Shown here one piece after another: positions 24,315 to 32,257 of a stretch of 64,000 nt of DNA (within the stretch, counting starts at the first letter, position 1; every line of letters begins with the position of its first letter). Position numbers and translations under genes: made by a program. Source of the DNA: JAEUJM01 sp041908445 (GTDB lineage: Bacteria > Actinomycetota > Acidimicrobiia > Acidimicrobiales > DATDAH01). The DNA lies in NCBI GenBank assembly GCA_041908445.1, contig JAYRFK010000008.1, positions 124,001 through 188,000 on the forward strand, in the 5' to 3' direction. The notes below the pieces were generated by a model. The model made no database searches. It was not told the origin of the DNA and was given only the letters and a program-made list of their open reading frames with translations.

Positions 24315-25133
24315 TCAAGCCTCGCCGTACGCGGCCCGGGCCGTCCACCGGCCCGCGTGGCGGTCGAGCTCGAGCGGCAGGCCGAAGCAGGCCGAGAGCG
24401 CGTCGGCGTCGAGCACCTCGTCGATCGGGCCGGCGGCCTGCACCTCGCCGTCGCGGAGCAACAGGACGTGGCCGAAGCCGGGCGGGATCTCCTCGACGTG
24501 GTGGGTCACGAGGACCGTGGGCGGCGTGGACGGATCGCTCGCCAGCGCCCCGAGCCGGCGGACGAGGTCCTCCCGGCCCCCGAGGTCGAGGCCCGCCGTG
24601 GGCTCGTCGAGCAGGAGGAGGCCCGGGTCGCCCATGAGGGTGCGGGCGAGCTGGGTGCGCTGGCGCTCACCGGACGACAGCGTGCCGAAGCGCTGCCCGG
24701 CGACCCCCTCGACGCCGACCCTCGCGAGCAGCCCGCGGGCGCGCTCGCGGTCGGCGTCATCGTAGGTGTGCCACCAGGGCTCGAGGGCGGCGTGCTTGGC
24801 GGTGACCACCACGTCGAGCGCCGTGAGGCCGGGGCGGAGCAGGTCGGCCATGGCGGCGCTGGCGACGCCGATGCGGGTGCGCAGGCGCCGCACGTCGGTG
24901 CGGCCGAGGACCTCGCCGAGCACCTCGACCGTGCCCTCGCTCGGGTGCTGGTAGAGCGAGGCGATCCGCAGCAGCGAGGTCTTCCCCGAGCCGTTGCGGC
25001 CGAGCACGACCCAGCGCTCGCCCGGCTGCACCACCCAGTCCACCCCGGCGAGCACCCGGTGCCCGTCGAGCACGAGGCCGACCCCCTCCAGGCGCAGGAC
25101 CGGCCCGTCGGCGGGGGAGGTGGCGGCGCCCAT
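24315..25133 (-). CDS. ABC transporter ATP-binding protein
   Basis: The 272-aa protein has all nucleotide-binding motifs: Walker A GRNGSGKTS, the signature LSSGERQRTQLA, Walker B LLLLDEPTAG, and the H-loop in LVTHHVEEIPPGFGHVLLL. It resembles the YhcG/ModF-like group of stand-alone or metal- and molybdate-related ATPases, where LSSGE and HHVEEIP are common. No classical permease is adjacent, only the four-helix protein downstream. The ATG is preceded on the minus strand by TAGCGT at 8 bases, compatible with a leaderless transcript. It is divergent from the CNNM gene, whose own start is unclear. Confidence 0.82.
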   Translation of the reverse strand: MGAATSPADGPVLRLEGVGLVLDGHRVLAGVDWVVQPGERWVVLGRNGSGKTSLLRIASLYQHPSEGTVEVLGEVLGRTDVRRLRTRIGVASAAMADLLRPGLTALDVVVTAKHAALEPWWHTYDDADRERARGLLARVGVEGVAGQRFGTLSSGERQRTQLARTLMGDPGLLLLDEPTAGLDLGGREDLVRRLGALASDPSTPPTVLVTHHVEEIPPGFGHVLLLRDGEVQAAGPIDEVLDADALSACFGLPLELDRHAGRWTARAAYGEA

Positions 25134-25141
25134 CCCGGGGG

Positions 25142-25147
25142 ACGCTA
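25142..25147 (-). promoter_or_regulatory. -10 element TAGCGT for the ABC ATPase
   Basis: TAGCGT on the minus strand ends 8 bases before the ATG. A second TAGCGT on the plus strand (25160-25165) faces the other way and probably serves the CNNM gene. Confidence 0.45.
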
Positions 25148-25197
25148 CCCGGCGGCGGATAGCGTGGATCCCGACCCCCGACGCCCCCGGACCCACC

Positions 25198-26517
25198 CTG
25201 CTGACCACCGCGCTCGGCCTGCTGGCCGTCCTGCTCCTCATCCTGGCCACCGCGTTCTTCGTCGCGGCTGAGTTCGCGCTGGTCGCCGTGGACCGCAGCC
25301 GGGTCGAGCACCTCGCCCACGAGGGTTCCCGCCGGGCGAAGACCACGCTCGCGGTGCTGCGCCGGCTCTCGTTCCACCTCTCCGGGGCGCAGCTCGGCAT
25401 CACCATCGTCTCGCTGGTCCTGGGCTTCGTCGCCGAGCCGACGATCGCGGCCCTCATCGAGCCGGCGCTCGAGCCGCTCCTCGGCACCGGCGCCCGCGGC
25501 GTGTCGGTCGCCATCGCGCTGGCCCTCGCCACCGTGTTCCAGATGGTGGTGGGCGAGCTGATCCCGAAGAACGTCGTGATCGCCCGGCCCACCCGGTCGG
25601 CGCTGCGCCTCGCGGCGCCCTTCCGGGCCTACGCCGTGGTGTTCGGGCCCGTCATCTCCGTCTCGGAGCGGGCCGCGAACTGGGCGGTGCGCAAGCTCGG
25701 CGTCGAGCCGCAGGAGGAGCTCTCGGCCGTGCGCTCGCTGCCCGAGCTCGAGCTGCTGTTCCGCTCCTCGGTGGCCGAGGGTGCGCTCGAGCCGAGGGCC
25801 GCCGACCTGCTCGCCCGGTCCATCCGGTTCGGGGAGAAGACCGCCGACGACGCGCTCACGCCGCGCACGGCGCTCGTCGCCCTCGAGGTCGACGCCCCGC
25901 TCGCCGAGCTCGTCGAGCGGTCGCTCGACACGGGCTTCTCCCGCTTCGTCGTCTACGGCACCGACCTCGACGACGTGCGCGGCGTCGTCCACGTGAAGTC
26001 GGTCTACGACATCGCCCCGGACGAGCGGGCGGCCACGCCGGTGCGGTCGGTGATGACCGACGCCTTCGTGGTCCCCGAGAGCCGGCCCCTGGCCTCGCTG
26101 CTCGGCGAGCTGCGCGAGGCGGGCGCTCACCTCGCGGTGGTCGTGGACGAGTACGGCGGCACCGCCGGCATCGTCACCATGGAGGACCTCATCGAGGAGA
26201 TCGTCGGCGAGATCGACGACGAGTGGGACCCCGAGCCCGAGGAGCTGTCGGTCGTGCAGCCGTCCGGCACCTTCCTGCTGTCCGGCAGCCTGCACCCCGA
26301 CGAGGTCGCCGAGGCCTGCGGGTTCGTCGTCCCCGAAGGCCAGTACGAGACCCTCGCCGGCTTCGTGCTCGACCGCCTCGGCCACCTACCGGTGGCGGGG
26401 GAGTGGGTGGCCCACGACGGCTGGGAGCTGGAGGTGGTCGAGCTCGACCGCCGGCGGATCGACCGCATCCGCCTGGTCCCGCCCGCGCCCGCGCCCGACG
26501 CCGAGGACGTCCCGTGA
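25198..26517 (+). CDS. CNNM/HlyC-CorC family membrane protein (paralogue 1), probable CTG start
   Basis: The product of about 439 aa has an N-terminal DUF21/CNNM membrane domain (LLAVLLLILATAFFVAAEFALVAVDRSR onward) and two CBS domains around residues 200-320 (VHVKSVYDIA, LAVVVDEYGGTAGIVTMEDLIEEIVGEI). A C-terminal CorC_HlyC domain completes the full family layout. Such proteins are implicated in Mg2+ or Co2+ transport and stress tolerance. No ATG, GTG or TTG lies between the ABC gene start and the first membrane helix. The nearest standard codon, GTG at 25120, is inside the divergent gene and upstream of the likely promoter. CTG at 25198 gives LLTTAL, which aligns with the MDTTAL start of the paralogue, so CTG initiation is proposed. 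Confidence 0.82.
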   Translation: MLTTALGLLAVLLLILATAFFVAAEFALVAVDRSRVEHLAHEGSRRAKTTLAVLRRLSFHLSGAQLGITIVSLVLGFVAEPTIAALIEPALEPLLGTGARGVSVAIALALATVFQMVVGELIPKNVVIARPTRSALRLAAPFRAYAVVFGPVISVSERAANWAVRKLGVEPQEELSAVRSLPELELLFRSSVAEGALEPRAADLLARSIRFGEKTADDALTPRTALVALEVDAPLAELVERSLDTGFSRFVVYGTDLDDVRGVVHVKSVYDIAPDERAATPVRSVMTDAFVVPESRPLASLLGELREAGAHLAVVVDEYGGTAGIVTMEDLIEEIVGEIDDEWDPEPEELSVVQPSGTFLLSGSLHPDEVAEACGFVVPEGQYETLAGFVLDRLGHLPVAGEWVAHDGWELEVVELDRRRIDRIRLVPPAPAPDAEDVP

Positions 26518-26530
26518 CGGCGGCGCGCTG

Positions 26531-27667
26531 ATGGACACCACCGCGCTGCTCTTCACCGTCGCACTGCTCTTGCTCAACGGCTGGTTCGTCGCCGTCGAGT
26601 TCGCCCTGATCGCGGCCCGTCGCACCAAGCTCGAGCAGGAGCGCCTCGCCGGGAGCCGGGCCGCAGGGGTCGGGATCGCGCTGATCGACGAGCTGTCGAT
26701 CCAGCTCGCGGGGGCCCAGCTCGGCGTCACCGTGGCGTCGCTGCTGCTCGGCTACGTGGCCGAGCCGGCGGTCTCGCACCTCATCGAGTCCGCCATCGGC
26801 GCGGTCGTCGAGCTCCCCGAAGGGCTGCTGCGCACGATCGGCTTCGTGGTGGGCCTGTCGCTCGTGGTCCTCGCCCACATGGTGGTGGGGGAGATGGTCC
26901 CGAAGAACCTGACCCTCGCGCAGCCGGAGAAGACGCTGCGGATCCTCGCCCTGCCCACCCGCGCCATCACCACGGTGCTGCGCCCCGTGATCTGGTTCCT
27001 GAACGCCCTGGCCAACGGCGGGCTCTGGCTGCTGCGCATCGAGGCCAAGGACACGCTGTCGGACACCCACTCCGCGGCCGAGCTCGCGACGATGCTCGAC
27101 GCGTCGCACGAGGAGGGGCTCATCCCCGAGGACCAGCACGAGCTGCTGTCGAGCGCCCTCGACTTCGGCGCGGCGCCGGTGTCGAGCGTCATGGTGCCGC
27201 GGGAGCGGGTCGTGCACGTCCGCCGGGACGCCACCGTGGCCGAGATCGAGGACGTGATCCGCCGCAGCGGCCACAGCCGCCTGCCCGTGGTCGACGACGG
27301 CCTCGACGAGGTGGTCGGCTTCATCCACGCCAAGGACCTGCTCGCGCTGCGCCCGGACGCCTGGAGCGAGCCCCTGCCCGAGCGGCTGCTGCGCACCGAG
27401 CTGGTGCAGCTCGACGAGGGCCGCACGGTCGAGGAGGCCATGCTCGAGATGCGGCGGCGGCGGCGCCACCTGGGCATCGCCCGGGACGCCGGCGGCCGCA
27501 CCACCGGCCTGGTGACCCTGGAGGACCTCGTCGAGGAGCTGGTCGGTGACATCCGCGACGAGTCCGACCGCGACGCCCCCGACCGCGACGACCCCGACCG
27601 CGACGGGCGCGACGACGGGGTGAGGGGCGCCGCCGAGGGCGGGGATGCCGGCCCCTCCGCCGGGTGA
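26531..27667 (+). CDS. CNNM/HlyC-CorC family membrane protein (paralogue 2), lacking the C-terminal domain
   Basis: The 378-aa protein has a DUF21/CNNM membrane domain with MVVGEMVPKNLTLAQPEK and a CBS pair (VSSVMVPRERVVHVRRD, GLVTLEDLVEELVGDI). It ends there with a charged tail of DRD repeats in place of the CorC_HlyC domain present in its neighbour. It starts 13 bases after paralogue 1, so the two are probably co-expressed and may form a heteromeric complex. Cation transport or its regulation is inferred from the family. The final TGA overlaps a GTG of the next gene. Confidence 0.85.
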   Translation: MDTTALLFTVALLLLNGWFVAVEFALIAARRTKLEQERLAGSRAAGVGIALIDELSIQLAGAQLGVTVASLLLGYVAEPAVSHLIESAIGAVVELPEGLLRTIGFVVGLSLVVLAHMVVGEMVPKNLTLAQPEKTLRILALPTRAITTVLRPVIWFLNALANGGLWLLRIEAKDTLSDTHSAAELATMLDASHEEGLIPEDQHELLSSALDFGAAPVSSVMVPRERVVHVRRDATVAEIEDVIRRSGHSRLPVVDDGLDEVVGFIHAKDLLALRPDAWSEPLPERLLRTELVQLDEGRTVEEAMLEMRRRRRHLGIARDAGGRTTGLVTLEDLVEELVGDIRDESDRDAPDRDDPDRDGRDDGVRGAAEGGDAGPSAG

Positions 27668-27681
27668 TCGGCATGGTTCGC

Positions 27682-27687
27682 TACCCT
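27682..27687 (+). promoter_or_regulatory. -10 element TACCCT, leaderless spacing
   Basis: TACCCT ends 6 bases before the GTG at 27694, inside the longer possible reading frame, and points to that codon as the real start. Confidence 0.45.
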
Positions 27688-27693
27688 CGCATC

Positions 27694-28755
27694 GTGCGCA
27701 AGGCCTACCGGGTGCTGGCCGCCGCCGCCCTGGGATGGGTCACGCTCTCGGCCGGCGACGGCCTGTCGGCGTCGGACGTCGAGGAGGCGCGCGCCCGCGC
27801 CGAGGACAGCATCCGGGCTCTCGACGAGGCCATGGAGGAGCTCGGCGCCATCGAGCAGCAGGTCGCCGAGGTGGAGCACCGCCTCGAGCGGGCCGGCGCC
27901 GAGATCGACGCCGTCGAGGCCGAGGTGCGGGCGATCGCGGTCGACCAGTACACGCGGGCGGGCGAGCCGCCGGTGCTGGTGCCACCCGACGAGGACCCGG
28001 GCGACCAGTTGCTCGGCAACGAGCTGGCCCGCATCGTCACCGGCGGCGACACCGACCTCCTCGACGCGTACGCGGCCCAGCGGGCCGACCTGGCCGCGGC
28101 CGCCGACGAGCTGGACGAGCTCCGGACCGAGCAGCAAGCCGCCGTCGAGCGCATCGAGGCCCGCAATGCCGAGCTGCAGGCCGAGGTCGCCCGCCTCGAG
28201 GAGCTCGAGCGCCAGCGCATCGAGGCCGAACGCCGGCGCATCGAGGCCGAGCGACGGCGCCGTGCGGCCGCTGCCGCGGCCGCCGCGGCCAGCACACCTG
28301 CCGACGACCAGCCGGCCGACGACACCCCCGACTCGCCCGACCCCACCGGCAGCCCGACGCCCCCGGCGAGCGACGGCGACTTCGTGTGCCCGGTGCCAGG
28401 CTCGACCTTCATCGACTCCTGGGGGGCGCCCCGCTCGGGGGGCCGCCGCCACCAGGGCGTGGACATGATGGCGTCGGCCGGCACGCCCATCTACGCCTCG
28501 GTGAACGGGAACGTCTCGCACCGCGGGGTCAGCCTCGGTGGGCTGTCGTTCTTCCTCTACGGCGCCGACGGCAACACCTACTTCGGCACCCACCTGAGCG
28601 CCTACGGGGCGTCCGGCCCGGTCGTCGCCGGCACGGTGATCGGCTACGTGGGCGCCACCGGCAACGCCAACGGCATCAACCACCTGCACTTCGAGATCTG
28701 GCCCGGCGGTGGCGCGCCGGTCAACCCCTACCCGACCGTTGCCGCCGCCTGCTGA
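27694..28755 (+). CDS. Secreted M23 family metallopeptidase with coiled coil (paralogue 2)
   Basis: The 353-aa protein has a hydrophobic N-terminal signal (VLAAAALGWVTLSAG), a long coiled-coil region with ERRRIEAERRRR near residues 170-205 and a Pro/Asp-rich linker. The C-terminal M23 domain has GAPRSGGRRHQGVDMMA and HLHFEIWPGGG, which carry the zinc ligands. Shared phrases (APRSGGR-HQGVD, the LYGADGNTYFGTHLSAYG region) show it is a paralogue of the gene at 21977-23248. GTG at 27664 and ATG at 27673 are alternative starts, but the promoter position favours 27694. A peptidoglycan hydrolase role at the cell surface is expected. Confidence 0.82.
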   Translation: MRKAYRVLAAAALGWVTLSAGDGLSASDVEEARARAEDSIRALDEAMEELGAIEQQVAEVEHRLERAGAEIDAVEAEVRAIAVDQYTRAGEPPVLVPPDEDPGDQLLGNELARIVTGGDTDLLDAYAAQRADLAAAADELDELRTEQQAAVERIEARNAELQAEVARLEELERQRIEAERRRIEAERRRRAAAAAAAAASTPADDQPADDTPDSPDPTGSPTPPASDGDFVCPVPGSTFIDSWGAPRSGGRRHQGVDMMASAGTPIYASVNGNVSHRGVSLGGLSFFLYGADGNTYFGTHLSAYGASGPVVAGTVIGYVGATGNANGINHLHFEIWPGGGAPVNPYPTVAAAC

Positions 28756-29758
28756 TTCCGACCTCAGCCGGGCGCTCGAGGGCGTCCTGGCGGAGGCGCT
28801 CGGCACCGACGGGGTGCGGGTGGAGGGGCTCCACCGCCTCTCCGGCGGCGCCTCCCGGGAGACCTTCGCACTCGACGCGGTCGGCCCCGACGGGACGACG
28901 CGGCCCCTGATCCTGCAGCGGGAGCGGCCCGGCGGCGCCATCGGCACCGGCGGGGGCACCTCCACGGAGGCCGGCCTCCTGCGCGCGGCGGCCGCCCAGG
29001 GCGTGCCCGTGCCGGCGGTCGTCGCCACCGGCCCCGCCGAGGCCCGCCGACCGGGCGAGGGTGAGGGTGAGCCGCTGGCGGCCGCCTACCTGGTGGTCGA
29101 GCGCCTCGAGGGCGAGACGATCCCGCGCCGGATCCTGCGCGACGAGCAGTACGCCGACGCGAGGAGGGTGCTCGCCGCCCAGTGCGGCCGGGCCCTCGCA
29201 GGCATCCACCGGATCCCCGTCGAGGACGTGACCGGGCTGCACGACCGCGACCAGATCGTCCAGTTCCGTGACCTGATGGACGCGCTCGGCGAGCCCCACC
29301 CCGCGTTCGAGCTGGCCTTCCGGTGGTTGGAGGCCAACCGGCCACCCACCGGGCCGCCTCGCGTCGTCCACGGCGACTTCCGCAACGGCAACCTCATCGT
29401 CGGCCCCGAGGGTCTGCGCGCCGTGCTCGACTGGGAGCTGGCCCACCTCGGCGACCCGATGGAGGACCTCGGCTGGCTGTGCGTGAAGGCGTGGCGCTTC
29501 GGGGCGGCGCCGCCGGTCGGCGGGTTCGGGCAGTACGCGGAGCTCTTCGAGGCGTACGCCGAGGCCGCCGGGCTCGCGGACGGGGTCGACCCCGACGTGG
29601 TGCGCTGGTGGGAGGTCCTCAGCACCGTGAAGTGGGGGATCATGTGCATCATCCAGTCCGCCTCCCACCTGCGGGGCTTCTCCCGCTCCGTCGAGCTGGC
29701 CGCGATCGGCCGGCGCACCTGCGAGAACGAGCACGACGTGCTCGCGCTGCTGCCGTGA
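28739..29758 (+). CDS. Phosphotransferase family protein (APH/ACAD10-like kinase)
   Basis: The 339-aa product has the aminoglycoside phosphotransferase/choline-kinase fold, with Brenner's motif HGDFRNGNLIV and the metal-binding LDWELAHLGDPMEDLGWL. Homologues resemble the kinase part of ACAD10, which phosphorylates hydroxyacyl-CoA; that activity is inferred. The start is uncertain: TTG at 28739 overlaps the M23 gene by 17 bases and GTG at 28709 by 47. The DUF6285 gene follows after 10 bases. This two-gene arrangement recurs near acyl-CoA dehydrogenase genes in actinobacteria and implies a joint role in acyl-CoA metabolism. Confidence 0.82.
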   Translation: MPPPADSDLSRALEGVLAEALGTDGVRVEGLHRLSGGASRETFALDAVGPDGTTRPLILQRERPGGAIGTGGGTSTEAGLLRAAAAQGVPVPAVVATGPAEARRPGEGEGEPLAAAYLVVERLEGETIPRRILRDEQYADARRVLAAQCGRALAGIHRIPVEDVTGLHDRDQIVQFRDLMDALGEPHPAFELAFRWLEANRPPTGPPRVVHGDFRNGNLIVGPEGLRAVLDWELAHLGDPMEDLGWLCVKAWRFGAAPPVGGFGQYAELFEAYAEAAGLADGVDPDVVRWWEVLSTVKWGIMCIIQSASHLRGFSRSVELAAIGRRTCENEHDVLALLP

Positions 29759-29768
29759 GGGTCGGGCC

Positions 29769-30113
29769 GTGACCCCGCCGCACGACGCCCCCAGCGCCGC
29801 CGAGCTGGTGGAGGCGGTTCGGGAGTTCCTGTCCGAGGACGTGCTCGGCGCCACCGAGGGACGCATCCAGTTCCACACCCGGGTGGCGATCAACGTCCTC
29901 GGCATGGTCCAGCGCGAGCTCGAGGCCGGTGCGGGCCCGGGCCGGGCGCACGCGGAGCGCCTCGCGGCACTGGGCGTGGCCGACGACGCCGAACTGGGCG
30001 CCGCCATCCGCTCGGGGGCGCTCGACGACCGCTACGACGAGGTGAAGGCGGCCGTGTGGGCCAGCGTGCGCGACAAGCTCGCCGTGGCCAACCCCCGCTA
30101 CCTCGAGCCGTGA
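29769..30113 (+). CDS. DUF6285 domain-containing protein
   Basis: The 114-aa, mostly helical protein matches DUF6285: an N-terminal AELVEAVREFLSEDVL helix, then EGRIQFHTRVAINVLGMVQREL, and a C-terminal VRDKLAVANPRYLEP. Its function is unknown, but members are typically encoded directly after an APH-like phosphotransferase, as here, and may be its partner or regulator. The start is a GTG, 10 bases after the kinase stop. Confidence 0.8.
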   Translation: MTPPHDAPSAAELVEAVREFLSEDVLGATEGRIQFHTRVAINVLGMVQRELEAGAGPGRAHAERLAALGVADDAELGAAIRSGALDDRYDEVKAAVWASVRDKLAVANPRYLEP

Positions 30114-30151
30114 CGCGCCGTGTGCCGCCGACGGCGGGGTAGGAGCCGGCG

Positions 30152-30910
30152 ATGCACCTGCTCGAGGACGGACGCCGCGTGGACGACGTGCTCGACCCCT
30201 ACCGCGACGTCGACCGCGTGCGGCCGGAGGGCGGCGCGTGGGTGCTCGCCAACATGGTCGGCGGCCTCGACGGGACCGCGGCCATCGGCGGCCGGGTCGG
30301 CGCGCTGACGGGCGGCGCCGACGCCACCTTGTTCCGGCGGCTGCGGGCCCTGGCCGACGTCGTGCTCGTCGGCGCCGAGACGGTGCGGGCGGAGCGGTAC
30401 GGCCCGGTGCGCCTGGACGACGACCTGGTGGTGGCGCGCACGGCGGCGGGCCGTCCGTCGGTGCCGCCCATCGTCGTGGTGAGCGGGTCGCTCCGCCTCG
30501 ACTGGGAGGGGCCCCTCTTCGCCGACGCCGCGGCCGGCAGCCCGACGCTCGTCGCCACGACCGCGGCCGCCGCCGCCTCCGAGGCCGGGCGCCGGGCGGC
30601 CCGCCACGCCGAGCTGCTGTGCGTCGAGCCGGTGGTTGCCGGCGGCGTCTCGCTGCCCGGCCTGCTGGCGGCGCTCGCCGACCGCGGCCACGGGGTCGTG
30701 CTCTGCGAGGGCGGGCCCTCGCTGCTCGGCGAGCTCGTCGCCGCGGGCCGCCTCGACGAGCTCTGCCTGACCGTGGCCCCGGTGGTGGGCGGCGATCCCC
30801 TGCCCATCGTGCGCACCCCCGCCGGCGCGACGCTGCGGCACTTCGCCCTCCGCCACGTCGGCGCGGACGACGGCGCCCTGTTCCTGCGCTACGAGGCGGT
30901 GGGCCGATGA
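30152..30910 (+). CDS. RibD C-terminal-like pyrimidine reductase family protein
   Basis: The 252-aa protein matches the dihydrofolate-reductase-like RibD C-terminal domain. It has LANMVGGLDGTAAIGGRVGALTG, VVLVGAETVRAERYGP, a nucleotide-binding GHGVVLCEGGPSLLGELVAAG and the closing DELCLTVAPVVGGD. Members reduce a ribosylaminopyrimidine in riboflavin synthesis or act as other NADPH- or F420-linked reductases. No deaminase domain is present. It overlaps the flavin reductase-like gene by ATGA, so the two are translationally coupled, suggesting a shared flavin or pyridine-nucleotide function. Confidence 0.78.
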   Translation: MHLLEDGRRVDDVLDPYRDVDRVRPEGGAWVLANMVGGLDGTAAIGGRVGALTGGADATLFRRLRALADVVLVGAETVRAERYGPVRLDDDLVVARTAAGRPSVPPIVVVSGSLRLDWEGPLFADAAAGSPTLVATTAAAAASEAGRRAARHAELLCVEPVVAGGVSLPGLLAALADRGHGVVLCEGGPSLLGELVAAGRLDELCLTVAPVVGGDPLPIVRTPAGATLRHFALRHVGADDGALFLRYEAVGR

Positions 30911-31425
30911 CCTCGGTGGACGACGCGTTCGACGAGCTCGTGGCCCAGACCGCGACGGCCATGGCGGTGGTGACCGTGGCGGTCGACGGCGAGCCGAGCG
31001 GGTGCCTCGTCGGCTTCCACGGCCAGTGCAGCATCGAGCCCCGCCGCTACGCGATCTGGCTCTCCAAGGCGAACCACACCTACGACCTCGCGGTGCAGGC
31101 CGAGACCATCGGCCTGCACTTCCTCGCACAGGGCGAGCACGAGCTCGCCGCCCACTTCGGGGGCCTGACCGGCGACGAGGTGGACAAGTTCGCGAACGTG
31201 GCGTGGTCGCCCGGTCCCGGCGGCGTGCCCCTGCTCGACGCCTGCCCGCAGCGGGTCGTGCTGCGCCGCCTCTCGTTGGTCGACAGCGGCGGCGACCACG
31301 TCCTGCTCGAGGGGGAGCCCGTGGCGGCGTCCACCGCCGGGCCCTTCACCCCGCTGCGGCTGTCGGACGTCGCCGACATCGATCCCGGTCACCCCGCCGA
31401 GGAGAACCCCCGCCACGACGGCTGA
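30907..31425 (+). CDS. Flavin reductase-like FMN-binding split-barrel protein
   Basis: The 172-aa protein shows the flavin reductase split-barrel pattern: MAVVTVAVDGEPSGCLVGFHGQCSIEP, YAIWLSKANHTYDLAVQAETIGLHFLAQGEHELAAHFGGLTGDEVDKF and a late LLEGEPVAAST strand. Members bind FMN, F420 or haem and deliver reduced flavin or reduce small substrates. The ATG overlaps the preceding stop. It ends exactly at the convergent fabI stop, with the two stop codons back to back and no gap, leaving no room for a dedicated terminator. Confidence 0.75.
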   Translation: MTSVDDAFDELVAQTATAMAVVTVAVDGEPSGCLVGFHGQCSIEPRRYAIWLSKANHTYDLAVQAETIGLHFLAQGEHELAAHFGGLTGDEVDKFANVAWSPGPGGVPLLDACPQRVVLRRLSLVDSGGDHVLLEGEPVAASTAGPFTPLRLSDVADIDPGHPAEENPRHDG

Positions 31426-32193
31426 TCAGGCCCCGATGGCGTGGTACCCGCCGTCGACGTGGAGCAGTTCGCCGGTGGTCATCGGGAACCAGTCGGAGAG
31501 CAGCGCCACGCACGCCTTGGCCACCGCCGTGCTGTCGGCCACGTCCCAGCCGAGCGGGGCGCGGGCGTCCCACACGTCCTCGAAGGCGGCGAACCCCGGG
31601 ATGGACTTGGCCGCCAGGGTCTTGATCGGCCCGGCGGCCACGAGGTTCACCCGGATGCCCTGCTCGCCGAGGTCCCGGGCGAGGTAGCGGGCGGTCGACT
31701 CCAGGGCCGCCTTGGCCACCCCCATCCAGTCGTACGCGGGCCAGGCGACCCGGGCGTCGAAGTCGAGGCCCACGATCGAGCCCCCCTCGGACATCAGCGG
31801 TACGACCGCGTCGGCCACCGCCCGCAGCGAGTAGGCGGAGACCTGCACCGCGACCGCCACGTCGTCCCAGGTGGTCTCGAGGAAGCGGCCCCCGAGGCAC
31901 GCCTCCGGCGCGAACCCGATGGCGTGGAGGGCGCCGTCGACCCGGTCCCAGCGCTCGGCGAGGGCGTCCCGCACGGCCGCCGGGTGGGTCGCGTCGGTGA
32001 CGTCGAGCTCGAGCACGTCGGGCTCGACCGGCAGCTTGCGGGCCGTGCGCTGGGTGAGCCGCAGGCCCCGGCCGGCGCCCGTGAGCACCACCTCGGCGCC
32101 CTCCTCCTGGGCGAGGCGGGCCACCCCGAACGCGAGCGAGGCGTCGGTCAGCACGCCGGTGAGGAGGAGTCGCTTGCCGTCGAGGAGGCCCAT
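31426..32193 (-). CDS. fabI: Enoyl-[acyl-carrier-protein] reductase, FabI/InhA type
   Basis: The 255-aa protein aligns along its length with mycobacterial InhA: LLDGKRLLLTGVLTDASLAFGVARLAQEEGAEVVLTG, then ALHAIGFAPE, GSIVGLDFDARVAWPAYDWMGVAKAALE with the catalytic pair Tyr154 and Lys161, and NLVAAGPIKTLA. It reduces the trans-2-enoyl-ACP double bond with NADH in type II fatty acid synthesis. No fabG is adjacent, unlike the mycobacterial operon. The ATG is 7 bases after a TAGGGT -10 box on the minus strand, consistent with a leaderless transcript. It is divergent from the F420 reductase gene. Confidence 0.92.
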   Translation of the reverse strand: MGLLDGKRLLLTGVLTDASLAFGVARLAQEEGAEVVLTGAGRGLRLTQRTARKLPVEPDVLELDVTDATHPAAVRDALAERWDRVDGALHAIGFAPEACLGGRFLETTWDDVAVAVQVSAYSLRAVADAVVPLMSEGGSIVGLDFDARVAWPAYDWMGVAKAALESTARYLARDLGEQGIRVNLVAAGPIKTLAAKSIPGFAAFEDVWDARAPLGWDVADSTAVAKACVALLSDWFPMTTGELLHVDGGYHAIGA

Positions 32194-32200
32194 GCCCGCG

Positions 32201-32206
32201 ACCCTA
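32201..32206 (-). promoter_or_regulatory. -10 element TAGGGT for fabI
   Basis: TAGGGT on the minus strand ends 7 bases before the fabI ATG, leaving no space for a ribosome binding site. Confidence 0.5.
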
Positions 32207-32244
32207 CGACGATGCGGGATGCGCGTGACGCGAGGGGCCGCCGG

Positions 32245-32250
32245 TAACCT
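32245..32250 (+). promoter_or_regulatory. -10 element TAACCT for the F420 reductase gene
   Basis: TAACCT ends 7 bases before the GTG start at 32258. The fabI -10 box faces the other way 39 bases off, giving a compact divergent promoter pair. Confidence 0.5.
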
Positions 32251-32257
32251 CTCGCCC

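Noticed and set aside
27555..27610. DRD-coding repeat near the end of CNNM paralogue 2 as a mobile repeat
   Set aside because: It is a short in-frame low-complexity tail of a coding region and has no sign of mobility.
28709..29758. Aminoglycoside resistance kinase
   Set aside because: The fold is APH-like, but the neighbouring DUF6285 gene and HGDFRNGNLIV/LDWELAHLGDPMEDLGWL phrases fit the ACAD10-like group of actinobacterial metabolic kinases.
30152..30910. Bifunctional RibD
   Set aside because: Only the reductase-like C-terminal domain is present; there is no deaminase domain with zinc motif, and no rib genes are adjacent.
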